Position numbers and translations under genes: made by a program
Shown here: in pieces, positions 51,487 through 60,723 of the stretch
Layout: each line of letters starts with the position of its first letter
How positions within the stretch are numbered: the first letter of the stretch is position 1
The notes under the pieces: model-generated
What the model saw: only the letters and a program-made list of their open reading frames with translations
Database searches by the model: none
Told to the model about the DNA's origin: nothing
NCBI GenBank assembly: GCA_900318865.1
Contig: ONMF01000001.1
Coordinates: 248,001 to 312,000 of the forward strand
Origin: an uncultured Prevotellaceae bacterium
GTDB lineage: Bacteria; Bacteroidota; Bacteroidia; Bacteroidales; Muribaculaceae
DNA length: 64,000 nt
Direction of reading: 5' to 3'

Positions 51487-52721
51487 GATTCGGCTATATT
51501 TTGTAAAAATTCTACTCGTTGTGCGAGTGTGGGATGGCTATAGTCCATCCACACGACAGCCGGATGTGGCGTAAGGTTGATGAGCGCATTGGCGCTGAGT
51601 TTCTTCAATGCGCTCACCAACGCTGCGGCATGACCGTGCTGCGCGGCATAGGCATCTGCGGCACGCTCGGCACGTCGGCTCAGGGCGTTGCCCAATGGTG
51701 CGAGCAGCATGTTGATGGGCGTCATCAGGTAGCCGAAAGCCAGCATCGACAGCACGAACGATGGCGCATGTCCGCCAAGGGCTTCAGGAAGCTCGCTGCT
51801 GCCCACCAGCCATGAGAACACATAAAGAAACACGCCCATCATGACGATGCTTTGTGCCATGTTGCGCCACATGTCATGATGACGGAAATGCCCAAACTCG
51901 TGAGCCAGCACGGCCACAACCTCGTCGGTGGTCATTTGTTCAATGAGTGTGTCGTACAATACGATGCGTTTTTTTGAACCGATACCGGTAAAGTAGGCAT
52001 TGGCCTTGGTGGAACGACGAGAGCCGTCAATAACATAAATTTCGCTGAATTGTGCGCCAAAGGCTTGAACGGCTCGCTCGATGGCCGTGCGCAATTCTCC
52101 GGCTGGCAAGGGGGTCTGCTTGTTGAAACGCGGCACGATGAACACACTGTAGCCCCATGTCATGAATAATGTTATTACTGTGCACACGGCCAATGCCACC
52201 ACCCAGAAAGCACTTCCCAGCCAAGCGTAGGCTTCGTATACAAGCACGACAAGCAGAGCGGTGAGCAGATACGATAACACAAATGATTTCACTACATCGA
52301 GCGCAAAGGTGCGATGTGTGCTCTTGTTGAAACCGAAGCGCTCCTCGACCACGAAGGTACCGTAATAGGCAAAAGGCAACTCCACCAGCTCATTGATGAA
52401 CTGGAAAACAAACAGGAAGATCATCAATTGCAGTTCGGCCACCTGTGTCACCTCCTTGCACCCATCGTCGATGGCGCCATAGATGCCCAGCGACAGTATC
52501 AGCACATCGATGGCTACGGTGACTGTGCGCTGCCATCGGCCGAGACGTCGGTTGGCACGCATATAGTCCTGTTGGCGCCTGTATTGTTCGTCATCGTAAA
52601 GGCCTTTCAGCGATGCGGGAATGGGCCAACCCATCCGGCGTCCGTTAAGCCACGACAAGGTGGTGTTCACGGCGTACTCCAGCAGTACAAGAGCAATGAT
52701 AACAACAAGCAACGTGTTCAT
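51483..52721 (-). CDS. M48 family metalloprotease (Ste24/CAAX protease type)
   Basis: A 412-residue membrane zinc protease of the Ste24 type. Hydrophobic segments lie at about 3-22, 65-83, 98-120, 145-165, 170-190 and around 290-340. The zinc motif is HEFGH (274-278) in EVVAVLAHEFGHFRHHD, and the third ligand region is SRRAERAADAYAAQHG (about 354-369). Residues FKIYVIDGSRRS-like SEIYVIDGSRRSTKANAYF are diagnostic of the family. It probably performs membrane protein quality control. It is 37 bases downstream of tsaD and coupled to cinA. Confidence 0.9.
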   Translation of the reverse strand: MNTLLVVIIALVLLEYAVNTTLSWLNGRRMGWPIPASLKGLYDDEQYRRQQDYMRANRRLGRWQRTVTVAIDVLILSLGIYGAIDDGCKEVTQVAELQLMIFLFVFQFINELVELPFAYYGTFVVEERFGFNKSTHRTFALDVVKSFVLSYLLTALLVVLVYEAYAWLGSAFWVVALAVCTVITLFMTWGYSVFIVPRFNKQTPLPAGELRTAIERAVQAFGAQFSEIYVIDGSRRSTKANAYFTGIGSKKRIVLYDTLIEQMTTDEVVAVLAHEFGHFRHHDMWRNMAQSIVMMGVFLYVFSWLVGSSELPEALGGHAPSFVLSMLAFGYLMTPINMLLAPLGNALSRRAERAADAYAAQHGHAAALVSALKKLSANALINLTPHPAVVWMDYSHPTLAQRVEFLQNIAES

Positions 52722-52758
52722 TCAATTCAAAAAAAGGGACAGAAAAAAGAATGGTCGG

Positions 52759-53775
52759 TTAAATCACCACGCGGGCAAACGGCGGCGCAGTGATGTCGCA
52801 ATACTCGTGGTCGAGGAACTTATAGTGTCCGGCCACTGCTATCATGGCGGCATTGTCGGTGGTGAACCGGGGCTTGGGGATAAACGCACGCAAATGGTGG
52901 CGGCGGGCATAGTCCTGAACTGCCGCACGCACTCCCGAGTTGGCCGACACGCCGCCGGCAATGGCAATAGTAGTGATGCCGGTGTCGCGCACGGCGCGTG
53001 TGAATTTGTCCATCAAGATGTCGATGATGGTCTTTTGCAAGGAAGCGGCAAGATGCGGCAAATTCTCCTGAATGAAATCGGGGTTTTCACGCACTGCGTC
53101 GCGCAACGTATAGAGGAAGGATGTCTTCAACCCCGAGAAACTATAATTGTAACCATCGATGTGCGGCTTGGCAAACCGGAAACGCTTGGCATCGCCCTCT
53201 GAGGCAAGCCTGTCGATGACCGGGCCACCAGGATATGGCAAGCCCATCACCTTGGCACACTTGTCGAAAGCCTCGCCGGCGGCATCGTCAATGGTCTGTC
53301 CCAATATCTCCATGTCGCGGGGAGCATTCACCTTGATAATTTGAGAATTGCCTCCTGAGATGAGCAGGCACAAGAACGGGAAATCGGGCACCGGCGCATC
53401 GGGTGTCTCCTTGATGAAATGTGCCAGCACATGGCCGTGCAGGTGATTCACATCTACAAGCGGCATGTCGAGGGCAAGAGCCAGCCCCTTGGCAAAGGCG
53501 GTGCCCACATGCAACGACCCGGGAAGCCCGGGCCCCCGGGTGAAGGCGATGGCGTCGATGTCGGTGCGCTGGATACCTGCCTGCTTGATGGCCTCGCTCA
53601 CCACAGGCACGATGTTCTGCTGGTGGGCCCGAGATGCCAACTCGGGCACCACTCCACCATAGGCCTCGTGCACCTTCTGACTGGCTATCACATTCGACAT
53701 CAACACGCAGTCGCGCGTCACGGCAGCCGAGGTGTCATCGCACGACGATTCAATTCCCAATATGATTGTACTCAT
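52759..53775 (-). CDS. tsaD: tRNA N6-threonylcarbamoyltransferase
   Basis: A 338-residue TsaD, which transfers the threonylcarbamoyl group to A37 of ANN-decoding tRNAs together with TsaB and TsaE (not in the window). The ASKHA nucleotide fold begins ILGIESSCDDTSAAV. The metal motif HLHGH is at 111-115. Also typical are FTRGPGLPGSLHVG, LLISGGNSQI and AIAGGVSANSGVR. The start overlaps the tamB stop as ATGA. Confidence 0.96.
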   Translation of the reverse strand: MSTIILGIESSCDDTSAAVTRDCVLMSNVIASQKVHEAYGGVVPELASRAHQQNIVPVVSEAIKQAGIQRTDIDAIAFTRGPGLPGSLHVGTAFAKGLALALDMPLVDVNHLHGHVLAHFIKETPDAPVPDFPFLCLLISGGNSQIIKVNAPRDMEILGQTIDDAAGEAFDKCAKVMGLPYPGGPVIDRLASEGDAKRFRFAKPHIDGYNYSFSGLKTSFLYTLRDAVRENPDFIQENLPHLAASLQKTIIDILMDKFTRAVRDTGITTIAIAGGVSANSGVRAAVQDYARRHHLRAFIPKPRFTTDNAAMIAVAGHYKFLDHEYCDITAPPFARVVI

Positions 53776-56700
53776 TGTTTATTCTCCTTTTTGTTATAGA
53801 TTTTCTCCTTCTCTTTATTGTTCCCATCGTTCGGCAATGCCGTCACACTATCGGTTGCCTGCGCCTTGCGATGCTTGCGTAAAATGTTGAACGGGCTGTC
53901 GAAGTCGTGTTTGAGCACGATGCCCACACCCTGTGTAGTGAGCGCGTTGCGCACATAGTAGTTCTGGTCGTTGAAATGGTTGTAGGCCTTCAGGCGCAGG
54001 GTACCCCTGGCATTGAGCAGATACTCAATGTCGAAGTCACCGATGAAGTTGGAGTTGCGGGTGTTGTAGGTGTTGTCGCGATAGCCGAAATTGCCGTTAA
54101 GCAGCAGGCGGTTGTTGAGCAGTTGGCTCGACAGGGCCACGTCCACCTCCATGTCGCTGAAGTCGCCTTTGTCGCTGCGGAAATTCGGTGCGATGGTCCA
54201 GTTTTCACTCATTTTCCCCAAAATGTTCGACAGATGCGAAGAAATGGTTGAGGACGCCACCGACGAGAGTTGATTGTTATTTGTGGAGGATGTGCTCAAC
54301 AAATAATCGGGTGTATAGAACCGGTTCAATGCCAACAGATAGATGATTTGCTGATTCATCATGTCGTCGGTGCTGATAATGCTCTTCACCTTTCGATAGG
54401 CATCGGTTGTGAGCGTGGGGAACTCCAAATCAAAAGAAATGTCGGGATGGTTGATGACACCCTTGGCACGAAGCAACGCATGCACAGGAACACTGGTGCG
54501 GTTCAAGTCCTTGTCGACGGCAAACGACTCATCAAGATCGCGAAGATTGGCGTTGAGCGAATAGACTGCCTCAATGTCGAGTTCGGCGGCGTATGGGTCG
54601 CCCTGGAAACTAATACTGCTTCCATTCCGAATGGTGAAATCCTTGATAATGATATCTTGCAGCGTGAAATTGTAGCTGCCTTTCTCCAGTGTGTACTTGC
54701 CGTACATGGCCATCTCATCATTGTTGTTGTACGTGAGCCTCATGTTCCCGAGCCCAGTGGCCTTGATTTGGTCGCCACCCACGGGATCCATGACAATGAT
54801 GAGTTGCATGGCAGGAGTTATATCGCCTTGTAAGTCGATGGTGTAGGCCGTGGGACGGTCCTGCGACTTTTGCTGTACCCGCTCGGTGAGCTGGCGCACC
54901 AGCAAGGGTATACTGTCGGACTCTTCATCATCCTCTTCAACATCGGGATTGTCCTTCTTGTCACGGTCACGGAAGGTAATAAAATTGTACTCCGACGCTT
55001 GCTTGGTATCACTCATCACAAACGTGAATTTGCTGCCGGGCGCCGTTTCCATGTTCACTTTGATATTCACAACTCCGGGCTCGCCGGTGACAAATGCCGA
55101 GCCGTTTCCAAACACCGTGCCGTACCACACATCGTTGACGGAGGCATCAGTGTCGTAACACAGCAAGTTCTTGGCATTGGTAATGCCGAAGTTGAAAACC
55201 GGGTCGTGGAAACTGTTGTGGTTGAGCCAGCCGCCCATCAATGCCGTGTGGCCGTAACGGTCGGAAATCTTGACACGGTCGAACCAGATTCGGTTTGGTA
55301 CCATATGGACCGAGTCGCCGGCGCAGGTGTAATTGACATTGGTGTAATCCAGATGGAAGAACAAGCTGTCGGCACACACATCTCCATAAAGGTTGATGTT
55401 ATGGAAATCTCCAAACAACACGGCCTTGCCCGACACCTCGCCCTGCACATTACTGGTGAAAGCGGCCATGAAGGGCTTCATGAAAGCGACGTTGGCATGG
55501 TCGGCATCAAAAGTGAGGTGCAGCGAATCGCCCACCACATAGATATTGCCATCGATAACCGTTTCATGCCCATTTTTCTGGTTCAGATGCGCGTTGAGCG
55601 CTACCGACTTGGTCTCATTCTCCCAATGGCTCTTGATGTCGGCATCGCCCATCACGGCATTGTTGTAGCTCAGTCCCACCACATGCAGGTCGGGGGTGGA
55701 TAGGCGCGGTGCCCCCGACAGCAGGTCACTGGCATAGAAATCACCGGTGGCTTTCCCGCCAAAGTCCACATTGTCGATATTGAGCGTCTCGAACACATAA
55801 TCGAGGCTCACATCATTCAGCTGCAAGCACAATTCATCGTCGGCATCGTGCGAAACCACGCCATTCACGCGAATATACTGCCCCTCGTGCTGACCGGCAA
55901 GATTTTGAACGGTTATCACGCCATGGTCTATGTCGACGACACCGGGCAGCACGGCCCATGCCGTATCATTGAACACGATTTCCGACGGATTGACGTCGAT
56001 GGTGGCACCCACTTTTTTGTCATCCCCTCGTTTCAGAGCGGCCGAAAGGTTGAGGTTGCCATGAAAATCTCGTTCACGCATCATGCGCCATGCCAAGTCG
56101 GTATCCAACCGGTCGTTGACGCCATTGGCACCGATGGTGACGGCTATTTTGCCATTTTTCGCAGGAAAAATGGTGTTGGCGCGCAGTAGCACATTATGGC
56201 CGACGCTGTCTTGCGACACATCCAATCGCGTGCCTTCGATAATGCGTTTAGAGCCTTGGAGCAAATAAGGTGCATCGACATGGAGGTCAAACGTGCCGGC
56301 TGTTTCGCTGATGTGGCCATCGATTGTGATTTCGTCAAGAGGATTGACCGGTAATTTCACCAGGTCCTTCAACTCATCGTTGGGCACAAGGACAAAGTTG
56401 AAGGCCAGGTCATTGGACTTTTGTTTGCCCGGCGCCGGAGCAGCATCGGAACCGAAAAATGTGGGGAATGCCTGTCCTAATAGTCGTTTGGTGGCAGGCA
56501 CAAGCGTCTTGAAATTGAATGAGCCGGTGATTTCTCCGTTGAGCCAGTCGCTGTTCACGGCCAGCCGCTGCTCGGGCGACGCGTTATCGGCATCCAGGAC
56601 AAATTCCTCAAGATGGAGTCCACGATTCTGCTCGTTGGCAAAACGCAGGTCGCTCACAGTGACATTGCCATTGGCATTGTCCAGATTGTTTCCACTGAAA

Positions 56701-58367
56701 TGCGCATCAATATTGGCACTCAAATCATAACCGGCATATTTCTTGATGAGCCCCATCCTGTTCAGATTCACACCTTCGGCCTGGGCGTTAAAGTCGACGG
56801 TGGTGTTGGCTCCTGCAAGGGTAATATCACCGTCGGCAACAATTCGGCCATTGCCATCGTTCATGGCCACCTGCCCGCGCAAGTTGTTACCGGCTTTGGT
56901 AATGTCGGCATCAATGTCATGGTAGCGGTAGCCACGGAAATCGACATGGTCGATGTGCCCGTCGATATGTCCCGACGTATTGCCTTTCTCGAGAGCCAAA
57001 TCCACATCGGCGTCGAGAGCCACCTCACCCAGCAGGCCTTCCTTGCCCAGCAAGCGGCCCAACTGGAGCATGGTAGTGGTCACATTGCCGGCAATATGAC
57101 GGTTTCCGCCCGATTCCGACATTTTCCCATCAAGGTCGACCGAGCCAATCGATGTTGCCAGTTTTCCGTTAAACGAAAGGTTCTGCAAGCCACCTTTCAG
57201 CGCTCCGTCAACCACCACGTTGCCCATGCGCTCCACGATGCCGCGGGTCTGAGGCGACAGGGAGGCAAGATGTGATGTGATTTTCTCAATCTCCTGCCCT
57301 TGACACGACACGTTGATTTTGGGGAAATCAAACGCCATCTGACGGCTGTCGGCCAGGTCGGAAACCGACCCCGACAAATCCACATCGATACTCCCCGAAC
57401 GGTTCTTCACCTTGAGTTGTGGCACATTCAGGTATCGGCTTGTGCCGTTAACCTTGGCCGTCACCTTCATGGGCTCGTCGAAAGATTGGAGTTTTGGCTC
57501 AAAGCACGCAAAGTCACTGGGCGTGATTGTGTTGTCCACGAGCTGGAGGTCGAGGGGATGGTCGGGCAATTCTTTACCCAGATTTTTGAGTGAAGAATAG
57601 TGGAGTTCTACGTCGGCGGGAGACAGCTGGGTGTGGGGCAATTCTATCTCGATGTCCTTGGCACTGAGGCATGTGTCATTAATGGCCACTTGCGCTGACA
57701 GGTGTTTCAACTCGAAACCTCCCCCTTCGTCGAACGACAACCGTTTCAACTCAATGATAAAATCATTATTTTTCAAACGCGGAAGCGCCACGTCGGCACG
57801 GAGATTTTTCACCCTCACATGGTTGGCATCGAAACGACTGGCCTTGGGTGCCTGGTCGAACACATCGTAGGTCAAATCACTCTTGCGAATCACCACGTTA
57901 TAAATCTTGAGATCAAATGGCTTGGGAGGCTGGTTGGGCTTGGGTTTCAAGGCATCGATAAGGAACTGCACATTGGGGGGTGATTCCTTGTCGGGGCGAG
58001 TGATGCGCCCGTGAAGACCGATGATTTCACCATAGGTGAACACCAGTTTGCCCAGCATCAAGTTATAGATGCTCACACCGGCACCCAGCTTGTCGACCAC
58101 GATGAGCGAGTCGCCTTGCTGGTCGGGCACATTCACGCCTTCGAGCACAAGCTGGTTAAACGGCTTGATGCTTATCTTGTGGATGGTGACCTGCGTATGC
58201 AGCAACTCGCTGAGCGCCTTTTCGCCTTCGTGCTTAATCTTGTTTTGAACCGAAGGCAAAACCAGCAACACATAGGCCAGGGCGAAAGCAAGCACAGGGA
58301 CGACCAGAATGGTGACCGCTGCAGTGCGCAAGGTGTTGTAAAGATAGCGTGCGATGCGTTTCATCAA
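53772..58367 (-). CDS. TamB-family intermembrane protein (DUF490)
   Basis: A 1531-residue AsmA/TamB-like protein. One N-terminal membrane anchor (about 16-36) is followed by an AsmA-like start (VQNKIKHEGEKALSELLHTQVTIHKISIKPF), then a very long beta-rich stretch of repeating strands forming the lipid-transfer groove. The C-terminal DUF490/TamB domain (about 1130-1480) contains GDITPAMQLIIVMDPVGGDQIKATGLGNMRLTY and the ending VRNALTTQGVGIVLKHDFDSPF. It bridges the membranes for phospholipid transport or outer-membrane protein assembly. No TamA-like gene is adjacent. It lies 17 bases after nadE and overlaps tsaD. Confidence 0.92.
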   Translation of the reverse strand: MMKRIARYLYNTLRTAAVTILVVPVLAFALAYVLLVLPSVQNKIKHEGEKALSELLHTQVTIHKISIKPFNQLVLEGVNVPDQQGDSLIVVDKLGAGVSIYNLMLGKLVFTYGEIIGLHGRITRPDKESPPNVQFLIDALKPKPNQPPKPFDLKIYNVVIRKSDLTYDVFDQAPKASRFDANHVRVKNLRADVALPRLKNNDFIIELKRLSFDEGGGFELKHLSAQVAINDTCLSAKDIEIELPHTQLSPADVELHYSSLKNLGKELPDHPLDLQLVDNTITPSDFACFEPKLQSFDEPMKVTAKVNGTSRYLNVPQLKVKNRSGSIDVDLSGSVSDLADSRQMAFDFPKINVSCQGQEIEKITSHLASLSPQTRGIVERMGNVVVDGALKGGLQNLSFNGKLATSIGSVDLDGKMSESGGNRHIAGNVTTTMLQLGRLLGKEGLLGEVALDADVDLALEKGNTSGHIDGHIDHVDFRGYRYHDIDADITKAGNNLRGQVAMNDGNGRIVADGDITLAGANTTVDFNAQAEGVNLNRMGLIKKYAGYDLSANIDAHFSGNNLDNANGNVTVSDLRFANEQNRGLHLEEFVLDADNASPEQRLAVNSDWLNGEITGSFNFKTLVPATKRLLGQAFPTFFGSDAAPAPGKQKSNDLAFNFVLVPNDELKDLVKLPVNPLDEITIDGHISETAGTFDLHVDAPYLLQGSKRIIEGTRLDVSQDSVGHNVLLRANTIFPAKNGKIAVTIGANGVNDRLDTDLAWRMMRERDFHGNLNLSAALKRGDDKKVGATIDVNPSEIVFNDTAWAVLPGVVDIDHGVITVQNLAGQHEGQYIRVNGVVSHDADDELCLQLNDVSLDYVFETLNIDNVDFGGKATGDFYASDLLSGAPRLSTPDLHVVGLSYNNAVMGDADIKSHWENETKSVALNAHLNQKNGHETVIDGNIYVVGDSLHLTFDADHANVAFMKPFMAAFTSNVQGEVSGKAVLFGDFHNINLYGDVCADSLFFHLDYTNVNYTCAGDSVHMVPNRIWFDRVKISDRYGHTALMGGWLNHNSFHDPVFNFGITNAKNLLCYDTDASVNDVWYGTVFGNGSAFVTGEPGVVNIKVNMETAPGSKFTFVMSDTKQASEYNFITFRDRDKKDNPDVEEDDEESDSIPLLVRQLTERVQQKSQDRPTAYTIDLQGDITPAMQLIIVMDPVGGDQIKATGLGNMRLTYNNNDEMAMYGKYTLEKGSYNFTLQDIIIKDFTIRNGSSISFQGDPYAAELDIEAVYSLNANLRDLDESFAVDKDLNRTSVPVHALLRAKGVINHPDISFDLEFPTLTTDAYRKVKSIISTDDMMNQQIIYLLALNRFYTPDYLLSTSSTNNNQLSSVASSTISSHLSNILGKMSENWTIAPNFRSDKGDFSDMEVDVALSSQLLNNRLLLNGNFGYRDNTYNTRNSNFIGDFDIEYLLNARGTLRLKAYNHFNDQNYYVRNALTTQGVGIVLKHDFDSPFNILRKHRKAQATDSVTALPNDGNNKEKEKIYNKKENKQ

Positions 58368-58384
58368 TTCTTCACTTGCGGGAG

Positions 58385-60349
58385 TTATTCGGGCAATTGT
58401 TCACACTCGGCAAGCCACAATGCGCTTGATGCATCACTCGGCATACGCCAGTCACCGCGAGGCGAGAGCGACACATTGCCCACCTTGGGACCGTCGGGCA
58501 AGCATGAACGCTTGAACTGCTGGGCGAAGAATCGGCGGCAGAATGTGGTGAGCCAGTGCTTGATAATTGCTCGTGTGTATTCGCCTTCAAAGACATGACA
58601 GGCCAGCAGGTAAATTTTGCGAGGGCCATAGCCATGACGCAGCATGTTGTACAGGAAAAAGTCGTGCAACTCATAAGGCCCGATGATATCCTCGGTCACT
58701 TGCTTGATGTTGCCGGCGCTGTCGGTGGGCGTCAGCTCGGGGCTGATGGGTGTGTGAAGCACATCGAGAAGGGTTTCGTGAATGGTGATGCCCGACGGCG
58801 TGGAAGGCACACCCGACGAAGCGAACCACTTGATCAAGTGGCGTGCAAGCGTTTTGGGGATGCTGCCATTCACATTGTACATCGACATGTGGTCACCATT
58901 GTAGGTGGCCCACCCCAGTGCCAGCTCCGACAGGTCACCGGTGCCGAGCACCATGCCCCCGCATTGGTTGGCCACGTCCATGAGTATCTGTGTCCGCTCG
59001 CGGGCCTGGCTGTTTTCGTAGGTCACATCATGGACATCGGGGTCATGGCCAATGTCCTTGAAATGCTGGCTTACGGCAGCAGCGATGCTGATTTCTCTCA
59101 CGGTCACCCCCAACTGCTCCATCAGTTGCAGCGCATTGGAATGGGTACGGTCACTGGTTCCCATGCCGGGCATGGTGATGCCGATAATCCCACGGCGTGA
59201 CAATCCCAGGCGATCGAAAGCTCGGCACGCCACCATCAGGGCCAGGGTTGAATCCAGCCCACCGGAAATGCCCAACACCAACTTTTGGGTGTGCGTAAAC
59301 GATAACCGGCGCATCAGGCCTTCGGTCTGGATGTTGACTATTTCCTCACAACGGCTGCTCAGCCGGTTGTCGTCTTCGGGCACGAAAGGCAGTCGGCGCA
59401 CGGTGCGCTCCAGGTTGGCGTGTTCATAGTCGACATGCCGCTCCAGCTCAATGGGCACATGCTGGTAGCTGCGGGCAAATTGCAGCAGGCTGTCACCGAA
59501 GCTGCCGTTCACGCGGCGCTCATTTTCGATAGCCTCGATATCAATGTCGGCCACCTGCATCTGCGGCTCGGCCAGGAAGCGTTCTCCCTGCTTGAGCAGG
59601 GTTCCGTTTTCAGCGATAATGGCATTGCCGGCAAACACGAGGTCGGTAGTCGATTCGCCATATCCTGCCGATGCGTAGACATATCCCAAAATACTGTGAT
59701 TGCTCTGGTGCTTAATCATGTCGACCAAATATCCATGCTTGCCCACCACCTCGTTCGATGCCGAGATGTTTACCACCACGTTGGCACCGTTGATGGCGGC
59801 CAGGCTGCTCGGTGGAATGGGCACCCACAAATCCTCACACACCTCCACAGCAATCCTCACACGGCCGGCATCAAAAATCATGTCGGTACCGAAGGGAACC
59901 TCGCGCCCGTTCACCGTCACGCTCTTGATTCCACGAGCCACAAGGGCGCTGGCAAACCAGCGCTTCTCATAGAACTCTTTATAGTTGGGAATATATGTTT
60001 TGGGAACAACCCACATTCTATCATCGTGCATGACCACGGCGCAGTTGAACAGATGTCCCTGGCACCGGACGGGAGCGCCCACCACTGCCATCAGGCCGCA
60101 AGTTTTCACCGCTTTCTGCACTATGGCCAAGGCGCGCTCCGCCTCATCGAGCAACAACTCGTTGCCAAGCAGATCGCCGCAGGTGTAGCCGGTGACACAC
60201 ATCTCGGGTAATACCACCAGCTGAGCCCCATGGTGCGAAGCCAGCTCCAGCTGCTCCACGATGCTATTGACATTGGCCCGCACGTCGGCCACATTCACGC
60301 GTGGCACGGCTGCTGCTACCCTGAAATATCCGTAATCGTAATGGTTCAT
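58385..60349 (-). CDS. nadE: Glutamine-dependent NAD+ synthetase
   Basis: A 654-residue two-domain NAD synthetase. The N-terminal nitrilase-type glutaminase domain has the triad Glu49 (LVVLPEMCVTGY), Lys117 (VPKTYIPNYKEFYE) and Cys171 (AVEVCEDLWVP). The C-terminal synthetase domain has the PP-loop SGGLDS (362-367). It makes NAD from deamido-NAD using glutamine. It heads the run nadE-tamB-tsaD-M48-cinA (gaps 17, -4, 37 and -4), with a repeat-borne promoter just upstream. Confidence 0.96.
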   Translation of the reverse strand: MNHYDYGYFRVAAAVPRVNVADVRANVNSIVEQLELASHHGAQLVVLPEMCVTGYTCGDLLGNELLLDEAERALAIVQKAVKTCGLMAVVGAPVRCQGHLFNCAVVMHDDRMWVVPKTYIPNYKEFYEKRWFASALVARGIKSVTVNGREVPFGTDMIFDAGRVRIAVEVCEDLWVPIPPSSLAAINGANVVVNISASNEVVGKHGYLVDMIKHQSNHSILGYVYASAGYGESTTDLVFAGNAIIAENGTLLKQGERFLAEPQMQVADIDIEAIENERRVNGSFGDSLLQFARSYQHVPIELERHVDYEHANLERTVRRLPFVPEDDNRLSSRCEEIVNIQTEGLMRRLSFTHTQKLVLGISGGLDSTLALMVACRAFDRLGLSRRGIIGITMPGMGTSDRTHSNALQLMEQLGVTVREISIAAAVSQHFKDIGHDPDVHDVTYENSQARERTQILMDVANQCGGMVLGTGDLSELALGWATYNGDHMSMYNVNGSIPKTLARHLIKWFASSGVPSTPSGITIHETLLDVLHTPISPELTPTDSAGNIKQVTEDIIGPYELHDFFLYNMLRHGYGPRKIYLLACHVFEGEYTRAIIKHWLTTFCRRFFAQQFKRSCLPDGPKVGNVSLSPRGDWRMPSDASSALWLAECEQLPE

Positions 60350-60382
60350 TTCTGCAACTTGTTCTATGTTAGTTTTAACTTA

Positions 60383-60510
60383 CAAAATTAGTGCAAACCG
60401 AGCGAAAAACATCAAGCTTGCTTGTATGTTTTTCCGAGGCGCAGCCTAATTTCGCCGTTTTGAGGCAAAATTAGTGCAAACCGAGTGAAATGCCAAATTT
60501 ATTTGAGCAT
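60383..60510 (-). repeat. Promoter-palindrome repeat locus 7, upstream of nadE
   Basis: Two units are read towards nadE, with boxes CAAAATTA at 60383-60390 and 60466-60473, 83 bp apart and both intact. The first is the ACATGCTTG subtype (CAAGCTTGCTTG loop, return arm CGAGGCGCAGCCTAATTT). The second resembles the AAATGC subtype of locus 1 (GAGTGAAATGCCAAATTTATTTGAGCATTT in part) and fades out after about 60510. Confidence 0.85.
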
Positions 60511-60584
60511 TTCCTTCTTTGACACACGGCTTAAGTTCGGCACAGCGAGTTGACATAACCCGGCCGTATTGAGGCAAAAAATAA

Positions 60585-60716
60585 AAAAACAGCGTTTTTC
60601 ATTTTGTTCTGCGCTCAACTTGCACTAATTTTGGATAAATCAGGCGGCGTCGAGGCATAAAAAATGAAAAATGTGGTTTTTCATTTTGTTCTGCGCTCAA
60701 CTTGCACTAATTTTGC
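60585..60716 (+). repeat. Promoter-palindrome repeat locus 8, upstream of the LolE-like gene
   Basis: ATGAAAA-subtype units are read rightwards, with boxes TAATTTTG at 60626-60633 and TAATTTTGC at 60708-60716, 82 bp apart. The complete unit 60634-60716 is almost identical to that at 22593-22675. It is divergent from locus 7. Confidence 0.85.
60685..60716 (+). promoter_or_regulatory. LolE-like gene promoter, near-leaderless
   Basis: TTTG at 60685-60688, 19-nt spacer, TAATTTTGC at 60708-60716, then the ATG at 60724. The predicted leader is 0-5 nt. The upstream box at 60626 would give about 90 nt. Confidence 0.75.
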
Positions 60717-60723
60717 CTTAAAA

